From the NCBI GenBank assembly GCA_015654475.1, contig JAATGV010000023.1:33800-97799 (forward strand): a DNA stretch of 64,000 nucleotides. The letters run 5' to 3'. A program made the position numbers and the translations under genes. Below are positions 8,670-18,560 of this stretch, piece by piece (within the stretch, counting starts at the first letter, position 1; each line of letters begins with the position of its first letter). The notes under the pieces were generated by a model, which saw nothing but the letters and a program-made list of their open reading frames with translations, had not been told where the DNA came from and did not search any database. The DNA is from Actinomycetales bacterium. Its GTDB lineage: Bacteria; Actinomycetota; Actinomycetes; Actinomycetales; Microbacteriaceae.

Positions 8670-9962
8670 CTAAGAGGTGATGCGCTCGACAACAATCGGC
8701 CGAGCCTCGGGCGCGGCATCGCCGATCCTCCAAGCTCCATCCAATGACTCGTACGCACGCGCAAAACGCGCGGGATCGCCAGTATTCAGCGTCATCACGG
8801 GCTGGCCCGCGTCGAGCCAATCGCCCGGCTTGGCATGCAAAAGAATTCCAGCGGAGTGATCGATGCGATCATCTTGCCTTGTGCGACCCGCTCCGAGCCT
8901 CCACGCGGCCACGCCTACGCCACGAGCATCGAGCTCTGCGAGATATCCCGACCGCGGGGCTCGCACTACGTCAGACTCGCGCGCGACGGGCATGGCCGCG
9001 TCGGGGTCGCCACCCTGAGCGGCAATCATGGCGCGCCACGCATCCATCGCCCGACCATTTGCCAGATTCTCCGCAGGGTCGACGTCGTGCAGGCCAGACA
9101 TGTCGAGCATTTCGCGAGCAAGCGCGAGGGTGAGTTCAACGACGTCAGAGGGGCCGCCGCCCGCGAGCACCTCGACAGACTCCGCCACCTCGTTCGCGTT
9201 GCCGATGGCAAAACCCAGGGGAACGTTCATATCGGTGAGCAGCGCACGAGTGGTCACGCCCGCGTCGTTGCCGAGGGCCACCATGGTCTTGGCGAGCTCT
9301 TTGGCCTTGTCGAACCGCGTCATGAACGCGCCAGAGCCGAACTTGACGTCGAGAATCAGCGAACCGGCACCCTCGGCAATCTTCTTGGACATGATGGATG
9401 AGGCGATCAACGGAATGGCCTCGACCGTTCCAGTGACATCGCGCAACGCGTACAACTTCTTGTCTGCGGGAGCAAGGCCTGCCCCCGCGGCGCACACCAC
9501 AGCACCAACAGTGCGCAGTTGCTCGAACATGGCCTCGTTCGACACCTCGGCATGCCAACCCGGAATCGACTCGAGTTTGTCGAGTGTGCCTCCAGTGTGG
9601 CCGAGGCCTCTGCCTGAAAGCTGGGGAACTGCAACACCGTAGGAGGCGACGAGCGGCGCGAGCGGCAGCGTGATCTTGTCACCGACCCCGCCTGTCGAAT
9701 GCTTGTCAGAGGTGACCCGCCCCAGATCGGCGAATGACATCCGCTCGCCGCTGGCGATCATGGCAAGAGTAAGGTCGCGAATCTCGCGACGCGTCATCCC
9801 CTGCAACAGAATAGCCATTGTCAGCGCGCTCATCTGATAGTCGGCGACAACTCCACGCACGTAGGCTTCCACAATCCAGTCGATCTGAGATGTCGACAAC
9901 TCGCCGCCATCGCGCTTGATGGCGATGACTTGCACGGCGTCGAATGGCTCGACGGCGCTCAC
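8670..9962 (-). CDS. deoA: Thymidine phosphorylase
   Basis: A 430-residue pyrimidine-nucleoside phosphorylase. The glycine-rich signature KHSTGGVGDK (about residues 84-93) and LSGRGLGHTGGTLDKLE identify the family. The enzyme releases thymine or uracil and deoxyribose-1-phosphate. It overlaps the cytidine deaminase gene by ATGA, so deamination and phosphorolysis are probably co-translated. The position at the end of a nucleoside importer operon supports a salvage or catabolic role. Confidence 0.92.
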   Translation of the reverse strand: MSAVEPFDAVQVIAIKRDGGELSTSQIDWIVEAYVRGVVADYQMSALTMAILLQGMTRREIRDLTLAMIASGERMSFADLGRVTSDKHSTGGVGDKITLPLAPLVASYGVAVPQLSGRGLGHTGGTLDKLESIPGWHAEVSNEAMFEQLRTVGAVVCAAGAGLAPADKKLYALRDVTGTVEAIPLIASSIMSKKIAEGAGSLILDVKFGSGAFMTRFDKAKELAKTMVALGNDAGVTTRALLTDMNVPLGFAIGNANEVAESVEVLAGGGPSDVVELTLALAREMLDMSGLHDVDPAENLANGRAMDAWRAMIAAQGGDPDAAMPVARESDVVRAPRSGYLAELDARGVGVAAWRLGAGRTRQDDRIDHSAGILLHAKPGDWLDAGQPVMTLNTGDPARFARAYESLDGAWRIGDAAPEARPIVVERITS

Positions 9963-10360
9963 GCCCGTTCTTCCAAATCACGGGGCCCAAACGCGTCAGG
10001 CAGAACTTCATCGATGGTATGGATGCCAGAGACAGTATTCAGCAGCATTCCCGGCGCTGAGTGCTCGTAAAGAAGTTGTCGGCACCGACCGCAGGGCATC
10101 AAGGTGTTGCCATGCCCATCGACGCAGTCGAAGGCGACCAGTTTTCCGCCGCCGCTGGAAAACAGGGCCGAGATCAGCCCGCACTCCGCGCATAACCCCA
10201 CACCGTAGGACGCGTTCTCGACATTGCATCCGGTGATGATGCGACCATCATCAACGTACGCGGACACGCCGACTCGGAATTGTGAGTACGGGGCGTATGC
10301 CTTCTGCATCGCTTCGGTCGCTGCCTCGCGCAGTAGTTGCCAAGACTCTTCTGTGACCAT
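9959..10360 (-). CDS. cdd: Cytidine deaminase
   Basis: A 133-residue tetrameric-type cytidine deaminase. The zinc site is complete: CAEC in NASYGVGLCAECG, with the catalytic glutamate, and PCGRC further on. CNVENASYG is the substrate-binding signature. It converts (deoxy)cytidine to (deoxy)uridine for the downstream phosphorylase. It sits 60 bp after the second permease gene and overlaps deoA by 4 nt. Confidence 0.93.
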   Translation of the reverse strand: MVTEESWQLLREAATEAMQKAYAPYSQFRVGVSAYVDDGRIITGCNVENASYGVGLCAECGLISALFSSGGGKLVAFDCVDGHGNTLMPCGRCRQLLYEHSAPGMLLNTVSGIHTIDEVLPDAFGPRDLEERA

Positions 10361-10420
10361 GGTGTTTACTACTTTCTTCCGTTTCTTCGCATGAACTGCT
10401 CCGGCCCGAAATGCCCGCGA

Positions 10421-11704
10421 TCAACTCTTGAGGTACGGTTTTCCCGAGGCGGCGGGGCCGACAGCCCGCCCAACCAAGAATGCAACTGCGATGAGAGTCA
10501 CCAAGTAGGGAGTCATGGCGATCAGATCAGACGGAATCGTCGATCCGCTCTGTCCCGCCCAGATCCTGAAGTTGCGTGAGAAGCCGAACAGCAACGCGGC
10601 CACGGCCGCGAGCCAGGGGTTCCACCTGCCAAGAATGACCGTTGCCAGTGCGATGAATCCTTGGCCTGCACTCATCTCACGCACGAACGCGTTCGATGAA
10701 CCCAGCGTGAGTGCCGCGCCACCAAATCCCGCGATCATGCCGGCAAAAGTGACCGTCCAGAACCGCATGCGGTTGACATTGATGCCGACCGTATCCGCTG
10801 CCAGGGGATGTTCTCCAGCCGAGCGGATACGCAGTCCCCATTTGGTGCGGAACAGAAAATACCACGCCGTCGGAATCAACAAGAACATCGCATATGTCGT
10901 AATGCGCTGATCAAACAGCACGGGACCGAGCACGGGGATGTCCGACAAAAACGGAATCGGCAAGAAATCGAAAGTGCCAGGGAAATTGAAGTTCTGGCTA
11001 TCTTTGGTCAGCACTGTGGAATAGAGGAAATTCGTCAACCCGATGACGAGGCCATTGAGCACAACACCGACAATGACCTGGTCAACCACATACCTGATCG
11101 CAAACACCGCAAGCACCATCGAGACCAAGGCACCAGCGATCATGGCGGCGACGAGACCAGCCCACAAGTTGTTAGTCAAACTCGCCACAAATGCCGACGT
11201 GAAGGCACCGGCAAGCAGTTGCCCCTCGATCGCGACGTTGACCACGCCGACGCGCTCGCCGATTATGCCGGCGATAGCACCAAAGATAACGGGGCTCGAT
11301 AGCGCAATCGCCCCTGTAAGCAGAAACACGACGGGGGCTCGCCCGCCAGCACCGACTAGGCCGATCAACGAGGCAAGGAACAGAAATCCACTCAGCATCG
11401 ACCCCCACACAGGCGTGGAGCGTCGAGAATTCGCCAGCCAGAATGACCAGAGCGCCACAATAATCATGATCACGCCACTGACCCACCCAAGCACCCGTGC
11501 ATTGACAACAACGTCGGGCAACATGATGGCGTCTCCGTCTGACGACCAGCTGAAGGCGACATCCCGAGCGTCGCCGAAAATACCAAAAGCGACAAATACG
11601 ATGAGGGCAAGCACCGAAAGCACAATCGGCGTCTTCCAATTGCGGGGCGGTGCTACGCGCCCAAGCTCAGTCTCAGCGTTGGCCGCATTCATGACGGTGC
11701 TCAC
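10421..11704 (-). CDS. Nucleoside ABC importer, second permease (BMP/NupQ type)
   Basis: A 427-residue integral membrane protein of the branched-chain/ribose permease family, as found with BMP lipoproteins in nucleoside importers. A long N-terminal part has three or more hydrophobic segments. The core motif follows as GLRIRSAGEHPLAADTVGINV, then FAGMIAGFGGAALTLGSS. The GTG start overlaps the stop codon of the first permease gene (GTGA), so its translation was presumably coupled to that gene. That coupling would now be disturbed by the early stop codon in the first permease. Confidence 0.85.
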   Translation of the reverse strand: MSTVMNAANAETELGRVAPPRNWKTPIVLSVLALIVFVAFGIFGDARDVAFSWSSDGDAIMLPDVVVNARVLGWVSGVIMIIVALWSFWLANSRRSTPVWGSMLSGFLFLASLIGLVGAGGRAPVVFLLTGAIALSSPVIFGAIAGIIGERVGVVNVAIEGQLLAGAFTSAFVASLTNNLWAGLVAAMIAGALVSMVLAVFAIRYVVDQVIVGVVLNGLVIGLTNFLYSTVLTKDSQNFNFPGTFDFLPIPFLSDIPVLGPVLFDQRITTYAMFLLIPTAWYFLFRTKWGLRIRSAGEHPLAADTVGINVNRMRFWTVTFAGMIAGFGGAALTLGSSNAFVREMSAGQGFIALATVILGRWNPWLAAVAALLFGFSRNFRIWAGQSGSTIPSDLIAMTPYLVTLIAVAFLVGRAVGPAASGKPYLKS

Positions 11705-12900
11705 TTCGCTGCCTCCAAAACTCGCGCCTCTGGGAGACGGAATATCGCACGAACCAGTGGCGGCGCCGCGACGAACAACACGATGAGGCTCTGAACCACC
11801 ACAAGCACCTCAGGAGCAACGTCGGCGACCTGCATCGCCGGACCACCCGCTTTCATCGCACCGAACAGAATCCCAGCCAAAACGACACCACGTGCCTTCG
11901 ATCCTCCGAGAAGCGCAACGGTGATCGCATCGAAGCCGATTCCCTAATCGATGCTCGGCGTGAAGGATCCGGTGCGCCCAAGCGCTTGGTTCACGCCCGC
12001 AAGACCGACAAACAGACCTGAGCACACCATGGCGAGGATATAGACCCGGCCGACGTCAATGCCAGATGTGCGCGCGGCGGCGGGGTTGAGCCCGACAGCG
12101 CGAAACCGGAAGCCGATCGATGATCGTTCGAGAAGCCACCAATACACAACAGCCCCGAGAAGCGCCAAGACGAAGCCCAAATGGATCTGAAAGCTATCAC
12201 CGAATATTTTTGGCAACTGCGCGTTGATCGCGGGGGCACGAGTAGTCGGGTTCTCGCCACTCGTCATGTCGTGCAGAACTGGGGTACGCATCAGCCATGT
12301 CACGAGGCTGACCGCAATGTAGTTCATCATGATCGTCACGATGACTTCATGCGCGCCCGATTTGGCTTTGAGCAAGCCCGCAATTCCTGACCACAGTGCG
12401 CCGCCGACCAGGCCGAAGATAATTGCCACGACCAGGTGGATCACCGGCGGCAAGTCGAGCTGGAAGCTGGCCCAGGCGGCGAAGATGGCGCCCATGAGCA
12501 ACTGCCCCTGACCGCCGATGTTGAACAAACCCGATCTGAAGCTCAAAGCGATACCGAGCCCCGCGAGGATGAGCGGACCGGAGAACCGAAGAGTCTCGGT
12601 GAGCGGGTAGATGGCGTCCACGAAGTTGGTGGCACCAAAGTTGATCACCGATCCTCGGAACAACGCGGCGTACGCCTCAGACGCGGCGTTCCAGGCAGCC
12701 GAGAAAGTATCCGTTGGACGCGAGAAGAAATAGCTCGAGGCGTTCTGAACCTGCTCGTTGGTGAAGATGATGAGCAACGAGCCGACCAAGAATGACACCA
12801 GAATAGCGAGCAAGGTCCGCAGAACGCTGCCAGAGGCGATGTCTCGCAACAACTCCCTCATCCGAGAGGGCGCCTCGGACTCGATGCTTTCCGTACTCAT
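11701..12900 (-). pseudogene. Nucleoside ABC importer, first permease, interrupted by one in-frame TAG
   Basis: The full frame (399 codons) encodes a NupP-type permease: a cytoplasmic N terminus, many hydrophobic segments, GLFNIGGQGQLLMGA, and VGLNPAAARTSGIDVGRVY. Codon 319 (11944-11946) is TAG, within SFTPSID-stop-GIGFDAITVALLGG. After it the frame continues without further stops for 80 codons, with family-like sequence, to the TGA at 11701-11703 that overlaps the next gene. The truncated product would lack the last two or so membrane segments. Possible explanations are a recent nonsense mutation, a base-calling error or readthrough. Nothing else in the frame is damaged. Confidence 0.8.
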
Positions 12901-14399
12901 GCTGCAGTAACTCCTGCCATCAGCTGCCCCAGAACACTACGTGGAGTGTCTGCGGGAACGATATCGATAAACCTGCCCCGGTACATCACTGCGATTCGAT
13001 CGGCAAGCTCAAGCACTTCGTCAAGCTCTGTCGACACGATGATGACAGGGACTCCCGAGTCGCGAACGGCAATGATGCGTTCATGAATGAACTCCACCGA
13101 ACCGACGTCGACACCGCGGGTCGGCTGAGACGCGACAAAAAGCTTGAGGTCGCGCGAAAGTTCGCGAGCGAGCACCACTTTTTGTTGATTTCCGCCGGAG
13201 AGCTTGCCCGCAGGCGCGGCTGGGCCGGGCGTGCGAATATCGAACTCCGCTATCGCCGACCGAGCGAACTCGTCGAGTTTGCTGAACTTGATGGTGTGTT
13301 GCGAAACGAACTCTCCAGCAAAACTACGGTCGAGCATCAGGTTCTCTGCTACCGAGAACTCGGCGACAAGGCCGTCAACCGTGCGGTCTTCCGGGATATA
13401 CCCGACACCGTTGTCAAGCACGGTACGCACTGACGCCCCCACGAGCTCTTTCCCATACAGCTTCGCGGAACCGAAAACGCGCTCGCCGAGTCCAAGAAGT
13501 GCCTCAGTGAGTTCTGTCTGGCCATTGCCCTGCACCCCAGCGACGGCAAGCACTTCGCCCTCATGCACATCGAACGAGACGTCATCGAGCAGGCGAACGC
13601 CCGAACGAGCGAACATGGTGAGCCCGCTCACGCTCAGGGCCGCCTTTCCGACAGTCGGCGGATTCTTTGCGACAGTGAGACCGATGTCGCGCCCGACCAT
13701 CATGGTGGCAAGTTCATGGGCCGACGATGTCGGCGATGTCTCGCCGACGACCTTGCCCAACCTGATCACGGTGATCGTGTCAGCGACTTCTTGCACCTCG
13801 CGCAATTTGTGAGTGATAAACACAATGGATGTTCCCGATGCGGCGAGCTGGCGCATAATCACCATCAACTCGTCGGTCTCTTGCGGGGTCAGCACTGCCG
13901 TTGGCTCATCGAGTACCAGGATCTCCGCTTTTCGCGAGAGCGCCTTGATGATTTCAACCCGCTGCTGAATTCCGACAGGCAACTCACCGACCAAGGCATC
14001 CGGATCAACTTCAAAACCGAACCGTTCCGAGACCTCGCGCACCTGGCGGCGAGCCTCGGCAAGGTCAATACGCCCAAGACCACGTGTTGGCTCGTGGCCA
14101 AGCATGACATTCTCTGCCACGGTGAAGACCGGCACGAGCATGAAGTGCTGATGCACCATTCCGATGCCCGCAGCCATCGCATCCCCCGGGCCTGCAAACG
14201 AGACCGGCTGGTCGTCGAGAAGAATTTGCCCCTCATCCGGCTGGAAAAGGCCGAACAGCACGTTCATCAACGTTGACTTGCCTGCGCCATTCTCACCGAG
14301 TAGGCAGTGGATTTGGCCAGGCTCGACGGTGACTGAGATCTTGTCGTTTGCAACGAGGGAGCCGAACCGCTTGGTGATGGAGCGAAGCTCAAGTTTCAT
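12897..14399 (-). CDS. Nucleoside ABC importer ATPase (two fused ATP-binding domains)
   Basis: A 500-residue protein with two ABC domains in tandem, as in RbsA/NupO ATPases. The first domain has Walker A GENGAGKST (about residues 35-43) and Walker B VLDEPTAVL. The second has a degenerate Walker A, GVQGNGQTE, and the signature LSGGNQQKVVLARE. It energises uptake by the two permeases. The gene overlaps the first permease by ATGA. Here the ATPase itself is intact while its lipoprotein and one permease carry stop codons. Confidence 0.9.
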   Translation of the reverse strand: MKLELRSITKRFGSLVANDKISVTVEPGQIHCLLGENGAGKSTLMNVLFGLFQPDEGQILLDDQPVSFAGPGDAMAAGIGMVHQHFMLVPVFTVAENVMLGHEPTRGLGRIDLAEARRQVREVSERFGFEVDPDALVGELPVGIQQRVEIIKALSRKAEILVLDEPTAVLTPQETDELMVIMRQLAASGTSIVFITHKLREVQEVADTITVIRLGKVVGETSPTSSAHELATMMVGRDIGLTVAKNPPTVGKAALSVSGLTMFARSGVRLLDDVSFDVHEGEVLAVAGVQGNGQTELTEALLGLGERVFGSAKLYGKELVGASVRTVLDNGVGYIPEDRTVDGLVAEFSVAENLMLDRSFAGEFVSQHTIKFSKLDEFARSAIAEFDIRTPGPAAPAGKLSGGNQQKVVLARELSRDLKLFVASQPTRGVDVGSVEFIHERIIAVRDSGVPVIIVSTELDEVLELADRIAVMYRGRFIDIVPADTPRSVLGQLMAGVTAA

Positions 14400-14483
14400 G
14401 AAGGTAGTCCCAGGGGTCGTACTCAGAAGAAGGCTGGAGACCGGAACAATGCGTTCCGGCCCCCAGCGGGTGATGCTGTTGTG

Positions 14484-15560
14484 CTAGCTGGCGGGAACGG
14501 GAACGATGCTTCCGTCGATGATGCCAGCCTCGATCTTCTCGAGGCTCGCCTTGGTCTCGTCTGAGACCTTGTCGTCGAATGCGCCGAAATCGCTCAGAGC
14601 CGTTCCGCCGTTGGCAAGGGTGCCAACGTAAGGATCGATCGAGAATGCCTCACCGCTCTCAAGCGACTTGACCACATCGAAAACAGCCTGCGTCATGCGC
14701 TTCTCAACCGAGGTGAGCACCATGTCTGCATACTCAGGCGAGGTGACCGCGATGTTCTTGTCGACGCCGAGGAACACGACATCCTTGCCCGAGTCCTTGA
14801 TGGCTTCGGCTGTGGCGCTGAAGAGGCCGCCGGCGACAGGGAAGATCACATCGGCGTTGTCAGTGATCTGGCCAGAGCTGATGGTCTTTGCCCCTTAGGT
14901 ATCGCCGAAGGTCAACTCGGGATCGGTGAACGTTCCCGTCTTTGTCTTCGGGTCCCAACCGAGCACCTTGACGGGGGTTCCGGTCTCTTCCTCGTACGCC
15001 TTCGCGCCGTAATAGAAGCCGTCCATGAACGACGTCACTGCGGGAATGTTCTGGCCGCCATACGTGCCGACGACCTTGGTCGTGCTGTAAGACGCTGCGA
15101 GGTAGCCGGCAAGGTAGCTGGACTGCGCCATGTCATAGGTGATCGGCTTGAGGTTCGTCTCGCCCGAGTTCCAACCATCAACCCAGACGAAGTTCGAGTT
15201 CGGGTTGGCGTTGGCGACGTTGGAATGCGTGTCATTCACGGAGAAGTTGAAGCCGACGGCAAAAGTGACGTCACACCCCGCCGCAACCATCTGGGTGAGG
15301 TTCGGCTCGAAATCTTCCGTGCTGTGCGACTCGGCATCCGCTGTCTGAACGCCAAGCTCGGCTCCCGCCTTCTCCAAACCGTCGTGAGCGGCCTCGTTGA
15401 ACGACTTATCGTTCCAGCTGCCCTCGTCAGAGACGGCGCAGGCCTTGAAGTCGGACTGCGCGACTGCCGAAGACGAAGCCGCGCCTGGGGCGCTTGCGCA
15501 ACCCGAAAGTACAAGGCCGGCGGAGGCAAGCGCCGCGGCCATAACCAGCCCGCGTTTCAT
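14484..15560 (-). pseudogene. BMP-family nucleoside-binding lipoprotein, interrupted by one in-frame TAA
   Basis: The whole frame has 358 codons. It starts at an ATG (15560) with a signal peptide and lipobox LSGCA (cysteine near residue 20), then BMP-family sequence such as ACAVSDEGSWNDKSFNEAAHDG. Codon 222 (14895-14897) is TAA. The same frame then continues with GAKTISSGQITDNADVIFPVAGG for 136 codons and ends naturally at 14484. Purine nucleosides would be the expected ligand from the operon context. The truncated protein would lack most of the second lobe and should not bind substrate. The reading frame has no shift and no second lesion. Confidence 0.82.
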
Positions 15561-15713
15561 GGTAATAACTGTCACTGTGTGGGTTCCTATCGTGGTGCAT
15601 TGCTGACGGCCGCAGGACGGGCCATTAAACGACATTACCGAGTGTTTCAGCGGCCACCCGGCGTGGTGACGATCTTGTTACATGGTCGCAACATTCGGCT
15701 GATGGGAGCCCGA

Positions 15714-16700
15714 CTAAAGATTCTGGAATGGCCGGGAAGGCGTCGTTTCGATGGCCATGTACCCCCGGATCAATTGGAAGAAGGCCTCACTGTCGATCCG
15801 TTCGACCACCGTGGCATTCGGCGGCAATCCGTAGCGACCCCACGCCATCGCCGAAAATCCGAGCGTGAGAGCGGACGACGTCTCGACATCCACCCGATAT
15901 GGCGCTTGGGAGATGATCAGCTCGGGGTGCAGCAGTACTGAGAGGGTCAACGAATCCGGGTGCGTCGATCCGGGAATGCCTGCGGCCTCGTCGAATTCGA
16001 GGGTGGCTAGACAGATGCGATGGTAAAAAGCGGCAAGAGTGGTGCCAAGTGCGCTGATCTCGTCGAAACGCTCACGGCTGAACAAGGCCTGCTCGATCGT
16101 CACGGGAGCCCACGGCACAATCACAATGTTCTCGAACCCAGCGTCGAGCACAACCTGTGCCGCATGAGGATCGACATAAAAATTGAACTCGGCAGATGGC
16201 GTGATGTTGCCGCGACCGTTGTTCGACCCGCCCATGATGTAGAGCGCCTTGACGTTGGCCACGAAACGTGGGTCTTTGACCACTGCCATCGCAATGTTGG
16301 TAAGCGGGCCGATGCAGACAATCGAAATCTCGCCGGGGGCCTCGGCCGTCAGCCGGATAAGGGCATCCACCGCGTGCTCCCGCTCAGGATCGAGTCCGGT
16401 CACATCCATTGCAAGACCGCCCGTGCCGTCCCCATGCACGTCTTCGGCGGAAACCCATTGACGCACCATCGGGCGACGCGATCCCAAATACACCGGCACC
16501 TGACCGAGCGCACCTACCGCATTCAGGGTGAGCTGCGCGTTGACGAACTGCCTGTCGAACCCGACGTTGCCTGCGACCATGGTGATCGCGCGCACATCGG
16601 CGGCAGGGTCGAGTATTCCGGCAAGGATGGTCACACAATCGTCTTGCGCAGTGTCGGTGTCGATAATGACGGGAATGGCTCCGGAGCTCGTAGCTGGCAC
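15714..16700 (-). CDS. Inosine-uridine preferring nucleoside hydrolase
   Basis: A 328-residue calcium-dependent N-ribohydrolase of the IunH family. The N-terminal aspartate cluster reads DTDTAQDD (about residues 13-20). EFNFYVDPHAAQ and a late HPDSLTLS supply further metal and ribose contacts. It releases free base and ribose from nucleosides. The GTG at 16700 is preferred because GAGGAA lies at ribosome-binding distance and the conserved IPVIIDTD follows at once. The frame opens further upstream, to 16781. It sits upstream of the importer on the same strand, separated by about 150 bp with no obvious promoter. Confidence 0.85.
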   Translation of the reverse strand: MPATSSGAIPVIIDTDTAQDDCVTILAGILDPAADVRAITMVAGNVGFDRQFVNAQLTLNAVGALGQVPVYLGSRRPMVRQWVSAEDVHGDGTGGLAMDVTGLDPEREHAVDALIRLTAEAPGEISIVCIGPLTNIAMAVVKDPRFVANVKALYIMGGSNNGRGNITPSAEFNFYVDPHAAQVVLDAGFENIVIVPWAPVTIEQALFSRERFDEISALGTTLAAFYHRICLATLEFDEAAGIPGSTHPDSLTLSVLLHPELIISQAPYRVDVETSSALTLGFSAMAWGRYGLPPNATVVERIDSEAFFQLIRGYMAIETTPSRPFQNL

Positions 16701-16811
16701 GTCAGATTCCTCACATGAGATGTTTGAAAAGGGAGGCGAGCCGCGAAGCAGCCGTGCCAATCCTATTCCAGCGCGACACACGCCAGCGTGCCGGACCAGC
16801 CCGAGCGGCCG

Positions 16812-17933
16812 CTAAAGAACGTCGCCACGACCAGTCGAGCGCAGCAGGTCAACCATCTGCTTAATGCGCTGGGCGTTCGCCGTGTTGGTGACAAGCAACG
16901 CATCTGCCGTGTCAACGATCACCACGTCTTCGAGCCCGATGACCGCAACCACTCGGTCAGTCTCGCCAACGACGATTCCGCTCGACCCGTCAGAGATCAC
17001 GCGCGCCTGATCGCCAAGAATGGCAAGACTGCCGGCCCCGCGATTGGCGATATGCCGAGCGATCGCCGAAAAATCGCCGACATCGTCCCACCCGAAATCT
17101 CCGGGAACAACGGCGACCTTGCCGTCTCTCGCTGCGGGCTCGGCGATCGCGTAATCGATCGCCACCTTCTCAAGCTCGTCCCACAGCTTGTCCTTACGCA
17201 GGAACTGCTCCGACGTGCCCCATGCGTCGGCAATTCGGTCAATCGTGTCCGCCAGCCGCGGCCGATTCTCACGCAACACATCGAGCAGCACCGATGCCTT
17301 CGCGATGAACATCCCGGCATTCCACAGATGGTTTCCATCAGCGACATACCGCTCGGCGAGGTCGTGAACCGGCTTCTCGACAAACCGCGCGACGTGCTGC
17401 GCCTCGGCGAAGCGAGACGGATCGATCGGTTCGCCTGTCTCGATATATCCAAACGCCGTCGATGGCTCAGTAGGGGAAATCCCGATAGTCGAGATGTAAC
17501 CGTCTTGCGCAACCGCGATGGCCTCGCGCACCACATGCCGAAACTCCGCAGGGGCCGCAACCAGGTGATCCGCGGGGAAAGATCCGACGATCGCGTCGGG
17601 ATCGCGTCGAAGCAAGATCGCGGCAGCGATGCAGATGGCCGCCGTCGAGTCCTTGGGGCTCGGTTCCAAAAAGATGTTTGTCTCGACAACCTCAGGCAGT
17701 TGTGATGTGACCGCGTTGCGGTGCGCGTATCCGGTGACCACGAAAATATTCTCAGGACCGGTCAGCGGCACAAGCCGGTCATACGTGCTCTCAAGAAGCG
17801 ACTTGCCTGACCCGGTCAGGTCGAGCAGGAACTTCGGTGCATCAGCCCGCGACAACGGCCAGAGGCGCGACCCGACCCCACCGGCCGGAATGATCGCGTA
17901 GAAGTTCTTGGCATGCTTCGTAAAAGATGTCAC
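16812..17933 (-). CDS. manC: Mannose-1-phosphate guanylyltransferase
   Basis: A 373-residue nucleotidyltransferase making GDP-mannose from mannose-1-phosphate and GTP. The activation loop reads IIPAGGVGSRLWPLSR (about residues 14-29), followed by the PKF lysine. FVEKP, HLWNAGMF and FGWDDVGDF are typical of the family. It lacks the C-terminal isomerase domain of bifunctional ManC/AlgA enzymes. The GTG start is supported by a TAGCGT hexamer 6 nt upstream. The gene is divergent from the sdh operon. GDP-mannose would feed lipoglycans or glycosylation. Confidence 0.88.
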   Translation of the reverse strand: MTSFTKHAKNFYAIIPAGGVGSRLWPLSRADAPKFLLDLTGSGKSLLESTYDRLVPLTGPENIFVVTGYAHRNAVTSQLPEVVETNIFLEPSPKDSTAAICIAAAILLRRDPDAIVGSFPADHLVAAPAEFRHVVREAIAVAQDGYISTIGISPTEPSTAFGYIETGEPIDPSRFAEAQHVARFVEKPVHDLAERYVADGNHLWNAGMFIAKASVLLDVLRENRPRLADTIDRIADAWGTSEQFLRKDKLWDELEKVAIDYAIAEPAARDGKVAVVPGDFGWDDVGDFSAIARHIANRGAGSLAILGDQARVISDGSSGIVVGETDRVVAVIGLEDVVIVDTADALLVTNTANAQRIKQMVDLLRSTGRGDVL

Positions 17934-17939
17934 GAGCCC

Positions 17940-17945
17940 ACGCTA
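17940..17945 (-). promoter_or_regulatory. Candidate leaderless -10 element for manC
   Basis: On the minus strand TAGCGT is followed by GGGCTC (6 nt) and the GTG at 17933. No ribosome binding site is visible. Confidence 0.5.
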
Positions 17946-18122
17946 CCGCAGTAAGCACGGGAATTATCAGTATTTCGTGCTCCGCCGGCCGGGCCCTGTC
18001 CTATCCGGCGCTCAAGGCACATCGACCGACCCGACTCGCATCTCAGACGGTCCGCATGCGAGGTGGCGGCAGTGCAATGCCTTGCTTTCGCGACATGACG
18101 TTTATGCTGGATCCACGCACGC

Positions 18123-18128
18123 TAGGCT
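18123..18128 (+). promoter_or_regulatory. Candidate -10 element of the sdh operon
   Basis: TAGGCT lies 35 nt upstream of the sdhC start. Unlike the leaderless genes, sdhC has a strong ribosome binding site (AAGGAGG, 18149-18155). No clear -35 element is seen. Confidence 0.35.
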
Positions 18129-18163
18129 TGCGCGAATACCACGGAACCAAGGAGGGTCTTCCG

Positions 18164-18541
18164 GTGCAAACACGACCAGTGGGAACGCTGTATCGCGGAC
18201 GCGAAGGCATGTGGTCCTGGGTGCTACACCGCATCACCGGCGTAGCGATCTTCTTCTTTCTGCTCGTCCACGTGCTTGACACGGCCCTCATCCGCGTCAG
18301 CCCAGAGGCGTATAACGCCGTAATCGGTACCTACAAGAACCCCATCATGGGCATTGGCGAGGTCGCGCTCGTCGCGGCAATACTTTTCCACGCACTCAAC
18401 GGGCTCCGAATCATTGCCGTCGACTTCTGGCGACTCGGGCCCAGATTCCAGCGACCACTGTTCTGGACTGTGGTCATTGTCTGGGTGGTGCTCATGCTCG
18501 GCTTCGCACCCATGCATCTCATCCGTGTCTTCAGCGAGTAG
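18164..18541 (+). CDS. sdhC: Succinate dehydrogenase cytochrome b556 subunit
   Basis: A 125-residue membrane anchor with three hydrophobic helices. An RGREGMWSWVLHRITGV segment precedes helix 1, and LFHALNGLRIIAVDF contains the likely haem-binding histidine. Together with SdhD it holds the flavoprotein and iron-sulfur subunits on the membrane and reduces menaquinone. The GTG start at 18164 is set by AAGGAGG 8 nt upstream. The frame is open further upstream, to 17927, but without conserved sequence. Confidence 0.88.
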   Translation: MQTRPVGTLYRGREGMWSWVLHRITGVAIFFFLLVHVLDTALIRVSPEAYNAVIGTYKNPIMGIGEVALVAAILFHALNGLRIIAVDFWRLGPRFQRPLFWTVVIVWVVLMLGFAPMHLIRVFSE

Positions 18542-18560
18542 CGAGTAGGAGGAACAGATC

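Noticed and set aside
11944..14897. Programmed recoding of stop codons (selenocysteine or pyrrolysine)
   Set aside because: The two stops are TAG and TAA, not TGA. TAG and TAA end other genes in the window normally, and no specific recoding signal was seen.
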